Made by a program: the position numbers and the translations under genes. A stretch of DNA of 64,000 nt, from NCBI GenBank assembly GCA_963556495.2, contig OY747710.1, positions 2,147,001 to 2,211,000 on the forward strand. The letters run 5' to 3'. Below, one piece after another: positions 46,271 to 58,686 of this stretch. The stretch is from Valencia hispanica. Taxonomy: Eukaryota; Chordata; Actinopteri; Cyprinodontiformes; Valenciidae. How positions within the stretch are numbered: position 1 is the stretch's first letter; the number at the start of each line of letters is the position of its first letter. The notes beneath the pieces were generated by a model, which was not told where the DNA came from, searched no databases, and was given only the letters and a program-made list of their open reading frames with translations.

Positions 46271-47820
46271 TATGAGGAGCCGTTTGTAAACTTAGAATTT
46301 GGGTTATTTAGCCTGTCATAAGAGAAGTAAATGGGGGTTCATTTTTCAGTCATATTGGCGTGCATTTTATTTAATTTTTAAATAAAATAAGATGGCTAAA
46401 ATGTGAATTTAAGCCACAATTTACACCTTGTAGAGCTCTGCGCACACAGACACACAACCAGCAGTCACCCCCCCACCCCGTCTCTGAACTGAGAATAAAA
46501 ATGAGAATCTGAATGAAAATATGCTGCACATAAGAATCATATCACAGTCTGTTCATGTGTATTTATGTGTTCAGATTATATAGAAATTACACTTATTGGT
46601 GGATTAATTGTGTGAAGTAGGAATGCTGCAGCATCCCCTGCATAATGCTGCACAATGGATGCTGGCGCCCATTGAAGATCAGCCACTGGCAGCATCAGGA
46701 TGGGGGACCAGGTGTAGATTAGTCCTATTAGATCTATGTGCTGAACTGGACCCGGTGTTGGATCTACTGACCCACTGGAACCGTTCACCCCGTCCCGCTC
46801 TTCTTATTTATATCAGGAACGCTGCTGCATCAACGCTGCATCACTTGCAGCTCTTACGTTTGTTTGTGACTCCAAATCAATATTTTGCAAGGATGATTCT
46901 TTTTAAAAGTAAACTTAAAATGCACCTTTTCTGTCAGGCTATAAATATCTAGTTTGATTTGTTTTAATAATTTGCTTGTTTTAATAAATTCCAGTCTTAT
47001 TGTTGCTACAAGAAGTAATCATACAGGCCTAATTGAAACTTTATTGTTCTTATCTTTTTTATCACTTGTGCTGCTTTTTTTATTACATTTTTAAATCTTT
47101 ACTCTCTTCTTGACACATTTTCTTTTTGCAACTTTATTTTTGTCTTTTAATGTGAAGCACTTTGGCTGCATTCGGCTGAGTAAAGCGCTGATTGAGTGAT
47201 TGATTGAAATAAAACAGTTTTCCGCGCCTCTACCAGCCTGCAGCTTTCTCTGTGGTTTTACTTTCTCCGGCACTCGGTTGCCACGGTTACCTATAAAACG
47301 CCCCATATGAGCTGGCTTAAGTGGATGCAGAATATTCACTAGACACTTTGCATGGACCGTTTATGGCAGAACGTGGGCGTGTAGGAGGGATATGATCCAA
47401 AAACACCTGAGCACATTTCCAGGGACATTGGGATTTATAAAGCAGAAAGTGCTGCAGCTGTTCGTACTCCAAGTTTGATAGATCGGAAACTTGTAAGTAA
47501 AAAAAAAGTTGCTGAGCTTAAGTACGGTTTTAGTAATGATTCTACGCAATGTTTTATAAATGAGACCCCTGACATGTAGACGGCTCTATTAGAAACTCAT
47601 TTATACAGTTTGTCAGCAAAAAAAAAGTTGATTTTTGGTTGAGTTGCTCTTTAAACACTTCGAAGGTTTATATTTAGCTAGACAGTTTAGCTTGCTAGCT
47701 AAATGTTTAGCTTCCAACTAAATATTTAGTTTGAAACTGTGACACTTATAACTGAATAGATAACAGATGACACCCAAATTATTGCTGTTAACTTTTGATT
47801 GTCTAACTTTACAAATGGCT
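46271..47820. mobile_element. Foldback element copy 2, with nested insertion
   Basis: The left end (TATGAGGAGCCGTTTGTAAA, AATTTGGGTTATTTAGCCTG) and the right end (GTCTAACTTTACAAATGGCT) belong to the same family as 35904-38473. Only a short CTAAATATTTAG stretch remains (47680-47730). The middle (about 46390-47575) is the LINE-like composite also found at 20520-21270, ending with the ATAAATGAGACCCC terminus. Frame 46608-46952 of that insert repeats the L-D-L-C-A-E-L-D motif. Confidence 0.65.
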
Positions 47821-49060
47821 CATTGTTTCCTAAAACACATCATTCAAAATGAATTAATTATTTTGATTTCTAACTGTAACTCTGCAGCTTTTATCTCTCT
47901 GGGGGGCGGAGTCATGAGTTTTCTCCACATCTCAGAGTTCAGGATTAAATAGAGCAGCTGTGTTCAGCACCAACCATCTGCCAGATATGAAACGTTTTGC
48001 TTCTTTAACATGATGCAGATCTCCTTTTGTGACAGTTTCACCGTTTCGCGTCGAGCCCGATGAGTCCAGGAGTGTCTCCTCTGTTTGTGTTCCAGGTTTT
48101 TTCCTTCCAGCAAACCTTCCCCCTCCTCCCCGTCTCTGACTCATGAATAATTTCCATATTGATGTCTAACCTGAGATGAACGTGTGTGTGTAGGACAGGC
48201 GAGGATTAACTGTGGCAGCTGGAGCCGCTTACAGCAGCCTGTAATTAACACCAACAATCGGGGGAGCTAATTGCAGCGGAGACGAAGCTGAAACGCACTA
48301 AAAGCTGCATCGCTGCTCGGCTTCCTGTGAATCAGAGCGCTTAAAAACAGGACATATTTCTAGATGCAGCCTTTGCCCTGGTTCTGCAGAGTGCCCTGCT
48401 GATGGGCCAGATAACCAGAGAAGCTGGCCTCAGATCAGCTGTCGCTTCAGGTCAAAACAACAGATCCTCACCTGTGTGAAGCAGCTGGGCTCTCAGAATC
48501 TGTCGTTAGTTCGCCTTTAAATGTGCCTCGTTTTACAGGGAATGCTTGTTTTTGTTCTTTGTTGAATTGGGGTTGTGTTGGGTATTCCTGAGCCGTGAAT
48601 ATCTTCCCTGCAGTCCGAGCTGTCCCAGTCTGGAGAATCAGGGAAGAACTCTTAACGGAGGAGTCAAGCTAACAGCTAACAACTTTCTTGGCCGTCTGAC
48701 ACCAACTAACGCTGCGTTGCAGATGATCATATTTGCATCAATTTTTTGTTACATTTCTAAATGTGCGTGACACAGAGGTGTCTGCTGTTGAGTTGTTCAG
48801 GAGTTGTTTCTTCTGTCTGAAGCCGCATTTATACTGAGCACACTATGCCATATAACAGCAGCCAGAATGTACATCCCATCATAAGGTCTTAACACAGTTT
48901 TGACAAAAGTCTGTGGTGGTATCATAGGGTCTTAGATGTTCTGTCTTGGTGAAGTCCTAAAGAGGGCTTAGATGGTCTATACAAAGTCTTAATCAGATCC
49001 TGGATGGACTTTATACCTTGGTGAGGTCTTGGGTTGTCTGTGTAGATCCTGATTCAATTC
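47821..49060 (+). other. scn1b intron 1, part without recognised elements
   Basis: No exon or repeat family named. Locally C/T- and G/A-rich. Confidence 0.45.
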
Positions 49061-50267
49061 AATTCAGAAACACTTTATTAATCCCAGAGGGAAATTAAGT
49101 GTTGCTGTAGCTCATATAATTAATTCTTTAAGGAGTTGTTGTAGATGATGATGGCTGTGGGCAGGAAGGATTTCCTGTAGCGGTCTGTGTTGCAGCGAAA
49201 CTGAAGAAGCATCCGACTGAAGACGCTCTGTTGTTGTATGACTGTCTCATAAAGAGGATGCTCAGGGTTGTCCATTTCGTTTTTGATTTTATGAAGAATC
49301 CTTTTTTGCATCATCATCTCCAGATGTTCCACAGTCGTCCCCAGAACAGAACCAGAACAGAACCAGAACCTTCTTTATCAGGTTGTTTAGCCTTTTTAAG
49401 TCCCTGGCTCTGATGCTGCTACCCCAACAGATGACGGCTGAAGAGATTACACTCTCCACAACAGACTTGTAGAAGATCTGCAGCATCTTGCTGCAAACCT
49501 TGAAGGACCTAAGCTTCCTCCAGAAGTCCAGTCTGCTCTGTCCCTTCTTGTAGACGGCTTCACTGTTGCGCCTCCAGTCCAGTCTGTTGTCAAGGTGAAC
49601 TCCGAGGTATTTATACTCCTCAACCACCTCCACTTCTTCTCCCATGATGGAAACAGTGTTTGACTTATCCCTGTTTCTTCTGAAATCTACAATCATCTCC
49701 TTTGTTTTGTTCACATTCAAGGTGAGACGATTGTTTCCACACCATGTCACAAAGCGGTCCACCAGCTCTCTGTATTCAGCTTCTTGTTCATCTCTGATAC
49801 TTCTGAGTATTTCTGCAGATGACAGGTCTCTGATTTGTACTGGAAGTCTGAGGTGTACAGAGTAAAAAGGAATGGTGAGAGTACGGTCCCCTGTGGTGCT
49901 CCTGTGCTGCTGACCACCTGGTCTGACACACAATTCTTCAGTCTCACAAATTGTGGTCTGTTGGTCAGGTAGTCATTGATCCAGGCGATTGTTGAGGGCT
50001 CCACCTGTGTCTTCAGGAGTTTCTGACAAAGCAAATCAGGCGGAATTGTGTTAAATGCACTGGAGAAATCAACGAACATGATCCTCACATACGTTCTTGT
50101 TTGGTTACTCAGGGGGGCCAACAGGAGTCTCTCCAGGACCTTCATGATGTGGGATGTCAGGGCAACGGGTCTATAGTCATTGATGACTGATGGGTGATTT
50201 TTCTTTGGTACTGGAACAAGGCAGGATGTCTTCCACCACACTGGAACCTCCTCCAGGTTCAGGCTAA
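49061..50267 (-). mobile_element. Rex1-like LINE, RT domain and 3' end, antisense
   Basis: Two overlapping minus frames (49747-50283 and 49289-49933) cover the RT. The first has W-K-T-S-C-L-V-P-V-P-K-K, N-D-Y-R-P-V-A-L-T-S, F-V-D-F-S-S-A-F-N-T-I and G-A-P-Q-G-T-V-L-S-P-F-L-F-T-L-Y. The second has L-N-V-N-K-T-K-E-M-I-V-D-F-R and Y-K-Y-L-G-V-H-L-D. A frameshift lies near the Y-x-D-D site (K-Y-S-E-V in one frame). The 3' end is TTAATCCCAGAGGGAAATTA, known from Rex1-type elements. The coding 5' side stops at the MITE at 50268. It lies in scn1b intron 1, opposite to transcription. Confidence 0.85.
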
Positions 50268-50906
50268 GGGGCTGTTTACACAACGTTTTTCAGCAAAACT
50301 GAGGTTTTTCTCTCCGATTCGGCCTCTCGTTTACACGACAACGGGAAAACGGGGGGTGAAAACGCATCTTTTGGGAAACGGCTTCCAGAGTGGAGAGTTT
50401 TGAAAACGCTGGGGGATTCGTTTTCGTGTGAACGCAAGCTGGAGAAGTTTGAAAACGATGACGTCACTGCCAGCCACCTACGGACGTGTTGGACTTGCGC
50501 ACTCCGCCTTTCTACAGAAAAACAACAACAATGGCGGATCCAGGTACGCGGTTACTGCTGATGCAGCTTCTGAAGTTATTTGGTCTCTGTAAGCAAAACT
50601 TAGAGATCATCAGGCTTCTATGCGATCGCCAACGGAAACGCATACAATACGTGCGTCAAATAATTAATACGCCTTTATTTAAGCGGAGAACTACAAGAAG
50701 ACCGCCATTGTTAGTTATCATGAAATTTTTCTTCCGGGTTGTGAGGGGGAGAAACCTTGGAATACTGCATACACGGGCACACTGCCATCTAAAGGCCAGG
50801 CATATGTACTACATCGTTTTCCATCGCGCGCCCTGTCGTGTAAACGCAGTGCGTTTTCACCCGCGTATTCAAACAAAAACGGCAACGTTGTCGTGTAAAC
50901 AGCCCC
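50268..50906. mobile_element. PIF/Harbinger-like MITE with a residual ORF
   Basis: The ends GGGGCTGTTTACACAACG and CGTTGTCGTGTAAACAGCCCC are inverted repeats. Inside, a frame from about 50531 reads M-A-D-P-G-T-R-L-L-L-M-Q-L-L-K-L-F-G-L and then an arginine-rich stretch, possibly the remains of a transposase first exon. No catalytic region. It abuts the truncated Rex1 copy. Confidence 0.6.
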
Positions 50907-52079
50907 TCCGGTTGGAGACGTCCTTCTGGAGGAAGAAAAGCTCTGTCCGCCGATTTATTAACGAGGAGGAATGATTCAAAAAGAAGTGATCTGCAGAAGG
51001 CAGGGATTCAGGCCTGAAATTTAACTTGTGTTCCTTTATTTGTCGTGATTTGATATTTTTTTTTTTTAGGACAAACTGTTGGCTGTCAGGGTTGAGATCC
51101 AGTCAAAGATTACAGGAAAGTGACGGTTTTGGAAGAAAAGTACAAAGGAAGTGAGGCACGGTTTAAATGTCTGCTTGGTATTTAGGGGTCATCATGTCTG
51201 ATCGTCTTTAAAGCTGTTAGCTTGACTCCAAAACGGAGATCCTTCCCGACTCGCTGCCGTACTGCAGGTTGGATATTGACGACCAGTGGGTTCTCTTATA
51301 TATCTGTGTTCTCTAAAATTGTTCTCCTAATATTCTCTTTTCCTCCTTTTCCTCTGCAGCCAACCTTTGACCTCTTCCCGCTCTCCCATCGTCCTTGTCT
51401 TAGCTGTCATTTTCCCCTCTTCCCTCCATCGTTCCTCCCCTTTCCGAGGCCTGATGGCTACAGAGGCGCTCAGCTCTTTCAACCCCCCCCACCGACACAC
51501 TTTTAACGGTTTCATCAGCGTCGATCTGATCTGGCGTTGTATGTCTTCCTGTCCCCTCCCTTCACCCCCTTCCTTTCATCATACGATTCAAAATGAAAGC
51601 CCCCCTATCCCTCCCTACCCCCCCGAGGTGAAAGTTGAGGCTAGCACATCTTTGGTTGAGAGCGGTGCTGAGGCCTCAGTGGAAACTGCAAGGTGCAGTT
51701 TGAGACAGACACTTGTGGAGTTCCAGGTGTGTTACTCTTGGCCGACGAGACGAGTATGTGTCATGATAAAAAATTGACATATATAGACTCACACTTCTAT
51801 ATATGATGTTAGCTCCAGTCGGCGACTGACAGAATGCAAGAAAAAACCGTCCGACTGCTCTCTGCAGACCTCTTTATTTCCCCTCAGTTTCACATTTGTG
51901 GAGAGAAAATCTCAGCAGAACCGAAAGCCAAATTGATCCAACGGAACAAAGTGAAGCGATGAGTGGAAATAAAAACAATGCAAGAAGAAAATAAATAAAA
52001 ATAACCACAAAATTAAAAAAGAATCTTGCATGAGCATTGAGAGCAAGCACGCTAAAAGCTAAAGTTACTGGAGCCGCTG
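50907..52079 (+). other. scn1b intron 1, 3' part
   Basis: CT-rich at 51320-51620. No exon supported; ORFs 51222-51506 and 51367-51777 are low-complexity. Confidence 0.45.
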
Positions 52080-52259
52080 TTGTTTTCTGAAGTACTGAGA
52101 GTTTGCCTGCAAGTACGGAGAGAAAACCGCGCGGCTCCGCCTGGCGTCACGGGGAAGAGAGGCCGACGGCCGCCCACGGCTCTCCTCTCTGACCCGCTGA
52201 CCCGACCACCGAGCCGACGGCGGCAGCTTCACAACTCATTCACGTTTGTCACCCTGCAG
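52080..52259 (+). promoter_or_regulatory. GC-rich stretch before scn1b exon 2
   Basis: About 150 bp rich in CpG (CCGCGCGGCTCCGCC, GGCCGACGGCCGCCCACGG) just before the acceptor CACCCTGCAG. This could be an extended GC-rich exon flank or an internal promoter. Only composition supports it. Confidence 0.25.
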
Positions 52260-52426
52260 CGACTCTGTGCCGCGGAGCCTGCGTGGAGGTGGACTCGGAC
52301 ACGGAGGCCGTGGCCAACCAGGGCTTCAAGCTGGGCTGCATCTCCTGTAAGATGAGAGGCGAGGTCCCCGCCGAGGCCGTCGTCAGCTGGTACTTCCAGG
52401 CGTCCGACGAGATCGAGTTGTCTCCG
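52260..52426 (+). CDS. scn1b: scn1b exon 2: N-terminal half of the Ig domain
   Basis: After the acceptor CACCCTGCAG, 167 nt encode residues 13-68 and end in phase 0 at the donor GTAAGT. It reads L-C-R-G-A-C-V-E-V-D-S-D-T-E-A-V, then F-K-L-G-C-I-S-C-K, then V-V-S-W-Y-F-Q. C-V-E-V-D-S-x-T-E-A-V and C-I-S-C-K are hallmark sequences of beta-1 subunits. Cys20, Cys39 and Cys42 match the human cysteines that make the Ig disulfide (with Cys119 in exon 3) and the extra Cys20-Cys42 bridge. The core tryptophan is Trp56. The length and borders match the mammalian exon. Confidence 0.95.
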
Positions 52427-52649
52427 GTAAGTGGTGATTGGACCCGCAGGGAAGAGCTGCATCGAGGCGGGGTCGGCGGCGTTGTCGTCATCTCGGTCAG
52501 ACGACAAAGAAATGGTGATATTCTGCAGTGCCAGACTTGTTGAATATGTAAAAAAAGCTCAATTCTACCGTTCTTTTGTGTTTGATGTCATTTCAAGGTT
52601 CTTTAAATGCTCCTTCAGATGAAACTGCATGTTGTGACACGCCCCTTAT

Positions 52650-53230
52650 GATGTAACATGCCTTATTTCGTGGACAGGGTGACTTTTGTGTGACGAAATA
52701 CATATATTCATTACGAAACCACGTTACATCGTAACGCCGTTTGTCCACGGAATACACAAATTGGTTGGCATTGTGTCCACGAAACACTGAAGAGAGCACG
52801 TCGTTTCGTGGACCAAACTGACTGGTGGCCCTTTCCTTTCATAGACATAAGGCTGAACGCACTATTCACTGTCGTAGACTAAATACACGTCTGTCCACTA
52901 AGTTATTGTTTTGTGTTACAGAAATGATGATGTGTACAAAAGGGATTTATTCCCTAACAGAAGGCATTCCGTCAACGGAATAGTGACTAAATAACTTACA
53001 AAATGCATTCAGTGACACATGCTTTCCTTCTGTGGACGAAATGCATAATAGAATACATTTGGTGAGTCAGCAGTTCACAAGGAAGCAAGCAATGTCACGG
53101 AATGCATTTCGTAAGTTAAGTTAATATTTTGTGACAAACCACGTTACGATGTAACGTGGTTTCGTAATGAATATATATGTATTTCGTCACACAAAAGTCA
53201 CCCTGTCCACGAAATAAGGCATGTTACATC
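52650..53230. mobile_element. MITE with ~88-bp near-identical inverted arms
   Basis: The arms 52650-52736 and 53142-53230 are reverse complements, differing by eye only by a 2-nt AT indel in a TATA stretch. They begin GATGTAACATGCCTTATTTC. Between them lie about 400 bp with repeated GTCCACGAAA motifs and no coding capacity. No clear target duplication is seen. The high arm identity suggests a young insertion in scn1b intron 2. Confidence 0.85.
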
Positions 53231-53872
53231 TGGTGCCCAATAGCCCCTGCATGCTGCTGCCTCTTACATGCGGCGACGCCATATTCTGATAACAAAAAAA
53301 AAACGCTTTGTGTGCACTACTGGGTTTCAGCAGCTAACCAATCAGGAGACTGAACTCCTACTTTCCTATCTTCCTGCAGCCGCTTGCTGCGCTGCAGTGT
53401 TAGCGCTAGCTTGTTCATGAGCCGGAACAACAGAACCGGATTCAGTTTCAGTTTTCAGATCAAGACCTGTTTTGTGAAGTTAGATTTTATTTTTTATTTT
53501 TTTTTCAGAGTGACGTTTCTGTTACATTGCAGTATCCACTAGTCACCACTAGGGGGGAGCTGATCCCCAAACTCCACCTGCCGAATTTTGCCTGCAGCAA
53601 AGTTAGCAGAACTAAAGTTTTTAGTTTAGAAATCACGCAGAAACGCTCAGCTGGTTGAGGCACCCTTGCAAAGCAGCTGTGCTGGTCTGTCCAGGAGAAG
53701 ATCTGGAGGATTTTCTGGTTGCTTTTTCTTCTGATTAAATAATCCTGACCTCTGGGAAACAGATGCATTCATCAGGTGAGAGCAGAGTCTGGGAAAAGAA
53801 CGGCCATCCACTCAGCGCTGTTAAGCAGGAAGATTCAGAATCTGAACACAGCAGCGAGCAGCTGGGCTGAAA
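53231..53872 (+). other. scn1b intron 2, unassigned part
   Basis: No exon or repeat named. Confidence 0.4.
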
Positions 53873-54043
53873 CATATGGGATGTCGTTTGTAAAGTTGCG
53901 CAGTTAGAAATTAACAGCATTAATTTCAGTTATTTAGCCTCGCATAAAAGTAAAAACTGGGGGTTAATTTTTCAAAATCTTATTTGCATCCATGTTATAT
54001 TTTCTTTTATAAATGTCACAGTTAGAAACCAAATATTTATTAG

Positions 54044-55630
54044 AAACATTCTGTCCAGGAGTGATGCTGAGAAACTAGTCCATGCATTTGTTACCTCAAG
54101 GCTGGACTACTGTAATTCTTTACTATCAGGAAGTCCACAAAATGCCATTAAAAGCCTTCAGTTGATCCAAAATGCTGCAGCAAGAGTTCTGATGAATATT
54201 AAAAAGAGAGATCACATTTCTCCTGTTTTAGCTTCCCTTCATTGGCTCCCTGTTAAATCCAGAATAGAATCTAAGATCCTTCTTACATATAAAGCCCTTA
54301 ATAATCAGCTCCATCATCCATCAGAGATCTGATTGGTCCTTATGTTCCTAACAGAGCCCTTCGCTCTCAGACTGCAGGTTTACTTGTAGTTCCTAGGATT
54401 TCTAAAAGTAGAATGGGAGGCAGATCTTTTAGTTATCAGGCTCCTCTCCTGTGGAACCAGCTCCCAGCTTTAGTCCGTGAGGCAGACACTCTGTTTACTT
54501 TTAAGGCCAGGCTTAAAACTTTCCTTTTTGATAAAGCTTATAGTTAGAGTGGCTAAGGTCATCCTGAGCTATCTCTGTAGTTATGCTGCTATAGGCTTAG
54601 ACTGCTGGAGGACAGACTGAACACTTTTCTTCACTCTGCTACTTCCTTTTCTCCTACTACTCTCCAGTTGTATTACAGTACATTCTGTTATTTCGACTGT
54701 TAACTTTGTTTTCTCTCAGTGTTTTTCTCTCCATAGAAGATACACCTGGTCTGGTATCCTGCTTGGCTGCAATGCCCTGTTGGACGGGGGCATCGACTGG
54801 GATGATCCTCCCAGTAACTGAACATCCACTGTGTCCTGTTATCAACTTTTTACTTTCTGTAACATAGAAAGTTCTCTTATATCAGATCTTTCTTAGGATT
54901 TTTCCATTGAGGAAGAACTGGTGCTGGAGCCAGAGTTTAGCCGGTTCTTAGCCAGTTCGTTCTAATAACCAGTTTGCGTTTCCACAGACGCGGCGCCTAG
55001 TCGGTGCTGCGTCTTAATGTCATCTAAATCGTAGCACGCAGCGGTACACGCCCCCCATGGCGGAGACCAAAACAGGAAGTGCGCGAACAGAGAAAGATAA
55101 CAATGGAGAACGGCATCCTGCCGTTTCCAATGCTGCTTTTGTGCTTCCACACTTTGCTGGATTTGCGAAGGTGTTTGAAAAAACAAAATGGCGGTTGTTT
55201 GTTTAACCTAAAGTATTCCCGCCCAGCACACCTGGGTTGCGTCAACATTGTGGGTAGAAACCGGTTCTTAGAAAGCACCAGTTTAGCCCAGCTTCGAGTC
55301 GGTGCTTGGCACTCGTTCCAAACACTCGAAAAACAAAGAACCGGTTCTAAGTCAGACTTTAGCACCGAACCAACTCTGGAACCAGGTCAATGGAAAAGGC
55401 CGATCTGTGTTTCTGCTCTGTCTTCTTCAACCCCCAGTCGGTCGTGGCAGATGGCCGCTCCTACTGAGCCTGGTTCTGGTTCTGTTGGAGGTTTCTTCCT
55501 GTTAAAGGGGAGTTTTTCCTCCCCACTGTCGCTACATGCTTGCTCAGTATGAGGGATTGCTGCCGTTGCTACATGTTGGTCCAGGAGGAGTGAATACTGC
55601 GAGTCAACGACTCGATGCAATCAGCTGGGA
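54044..55630 (+). mobile_element. L2/CR1-like LINE, second copy, interrupted by a MITE
   Basis: Closely similar to 12181-13250: R-N-I-L-S-R-S-D-A-E-K-L-V-H and A-P-L-L-W-N-Q-L-P with small frameshifts, then the same 3' UTR. It begins deeper in the RT than the 11.9-kb copy. A MITE at 54899-55398 interrupts the tail at the position equivalent to TATCAGATCT in the first copy. Confidence 0.85.
54899..55398. mobile_element. MITE with TTTTCCATTGA ends
   Basis: The left end TTTTCCATTGAGG and the right end TCAATGGAAAA are inverted, with mirrored GAACTGG / CCGGTTCTAA words inside. About 500 bp. A short frame, M-E-N-G-I-L-P-F-P-M-L-L-L, from 55103 may be a remnant of a transposase exon. This is the third level of nesting within scn1b intron 2. 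Confidence 0.65.
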
Positions 55631-55918
55631 TAAATATTTAGTTAGGAGTTTAGCTATTTAGATTGCCAACTATTTTTTAGGTATAAACTGACGTTTATAA
55701 ATGAATGAATAACATGGTGAAAATATGACTAACTCAGATTATTGGTGTTAATTTTTGATTGTGTAACTTTACAAACGGCCTCCCACAGAAACACAGAGCA
55801 GCAGCAGCAGCAGGACAAGAGTGAAATACAAACAGAGCAAATGACACAGTGAGATGATGTTCCTCCTGGTTCCTCTGTGTTCCTGACATGTATGTCTTCC
55901 TTCTGCTTCACGTTGCAG

Positions 55919-56156
55919 CTGTACATATATAAAAACAAACAGGGCAAGGTGCAGGACCCTCGCTTCTACGAGCGTCTGGGCTGGAACGGCAGCAAACACA
56001 CCCTGGACCTGCAGGACGGCTCCATCTACATCCTGAACGTGACCTTCAACGACACGGGAACCTACAATTGCACCTTCGAACGCACGCTCAAGTACCCGCT
56101 GCACGAGATTCAGAGCAACGCCTTCAAGCTGATCCACCTCCATGTGGTGCCGAAAC
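55919..56156 (+). CDS. scn1b: scn1b exon 3: C-terminal half of the Ig domain
   Basis: The acceptor TTCACGTTGCAG opens 238 nt encoding residues 69-147 plus one base. It reads L-Y-I-Y-K-N-K, then R-L-G-W-N-G-S-K, D-L-Q-D-G-S-I-Y-I-L-N-V-T, D-T-G-T-Y-N-C-T-F and L-I-H-L-H-V-V-P-K. Cys119 in the Y-x-C motif pairs with Cys39 and corresponds to human Cys121, the site of the known C121W epilepsy mutation. N-glycosylation sequons are at N91, N108 and N118. The donor is GTAAGA. Read-through into intron 3 adds 13 residues and stops at 56195-56197. Confidence 0.97.
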
Positions 56157-56197
56157 GTAAGAGCACCCAGCACAGGCTGCAGCTTTCCTGCTTCTAG

Positions 56198-56322
56198 GGT
56201 CAAAAAGACCGAAAAACAACACACTCTGATATTTAGGAGAGGAAAAAAATATATAAAGAGTAGTTTACTTTTATCATGAGGAAAAAAACTGGTCTGCTTC
56301 TCAGCTTCCCTGGAGGTGATGA
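56198..56322 (+). other. scn1b intron 3, start
   Basis: Short unique stretch before the foldback element. It lies beyond the read-through stop. Confidence 0.4.
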
Positions 56323-57590
56323 TGTATGTGGGGCCGTTTGTAAAGTTACACAGTCAAAGTTTCACGGCAATAATTTGGGTTGTTCATCAATTGTTGTTCA
56401 TTTTCCTTAGTCATATTTTCACCATGTTATTCATTGATTTAGAAATGTCACAGTTTAAACCTACATTTTAACTAGCAAGCTAAATATTTAGTTTGCAAAT
56501 TAAATATTTACTTAAGAAGTTAAATATTTAGTTTGGAGGCTAAAACTTTTGTTAAGAAATTCAATATTTAGTTAGGAAGTTAAATAAGTTAAGAAGCTAA
56601 ATATTTAGTTACGAAACTACATATTTAGTTACGAAACTACATGTTTACCTTCTTAACTAAATATTTAGATCACAAAGTAAATATTTAGTTAAGAAACTAG
56701 TTAGTTTGTGATCTAAGAAATTAAAAGTTCTGTTTTTTAACTAAATATTTAGTTAAGAAAAAAATCTTTAGTTATGAAAGTAAATATTTGGTAAAGAAAC
56801 TAATTATTTAGTTAGTTAAGAAGCTAAATGTTTAGTTAAGAAATTACATCTTTACCTTCTTAACATTTAGATCACAAACTATGTAGTTAAGAAACTAAAT
56901 ATTTAGTTAACTACATATTTACCTTAACTAAATATTTAGATAAAAAAATAAATGTTTAAGAAACTAAATATGTAGTTAAGAAACTACATATGTAGTTAGG
57001 AAGGGAAACATGTAGTTTAACTAAATATTTAGTTTCTTAAATATTTAGTTAAACTAAATATGTAGTCAAGAAACTACATATGTAGTTAACTACATATTTA
57101 CCTTAACTAAATATTTAGATCAAAAAATAAATGTTTACGAAACTAAATATTTAGTTAAGAAACTACATATGTAGTTAGGAAGGTAAACATGTAGTTTAAA
57201 TATTTAGTTTCTTAAATATTTAGTTAAGAACTACATATTTAGATCACAAACTAAATGTTCAAGAAACTTGTTAGGAACTAAATATTTAGTTAAGAAACTA
57301 CAGATTTACCTTCTTAACTAAACATTTAGATCACAAGCTAAATATGTAGTTAAGAAACTATATATTTAGCTTGCTACTTATTTAGTTTGCAAACAAACAT
57401 TTTACTTTGTAAGCTAAATATTTAATTGGAAACATTGACATTTATCAATGACTATATAATATAGATGCAAATAAGACTGAAAACCCCCAGTTTTACGTTA
57501 CTATGACAGGCTAAATAACTTATTAAATTAACTTAATAAATTATTGGTGTCAATTTTTTGACTGTGCACCTTTAGAAACGCCATCCCATA
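56323..57590. mobile_element. Foldback element with CTAAATATTTAG arrays, copy 4
   Basis: Left end GGGGCCGTTTGTAAAGTTAC, right end GTGCACCTTTAGAAACG. The interior is a dense irregular array of AAATATTTAGTTAAGAAACT and ACATATGTAGTTAAGAAAC units in both orientations. It lies in scn1b intron 3 and fills more than half of it. Confidence 0.8.
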
Positions 57591-58588
<998 letters not shown>

Positions 58589-58686
58589 TGAGTTGACCTC
58601 CACATCCAGATCCCGCTGGGCGGACCAAATGTCCCGACACCCTCCTCCTGTTTCCACTCTGATCTGATCCGTTTCTGTTCCTGCAG

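Larger units (their letters stand above)
53873..55787. mobile_element. Foldback element copy 3, split by an L2 LINE
   Basis: The left part (53873-54043: GTCGTTTGTAAAGTTGC, TTATTTAGCCT, AAATGTCACAGTT) and the right part (55630-55787: TATTTTTTAGGTATAAACTG, TGTGTAACTTTACAAACGGC) are the inverted ends of the family described at 35904. The L2 copy separates them. The CTAAATATTTAG array is nearly gone. Confidence 0.75.

Noticed and set aside
52080..52355. ORF running from the intron into scn1b exon 2
   Set aside because: It reads exon 2 in a different frame from the beta-1 subunit.
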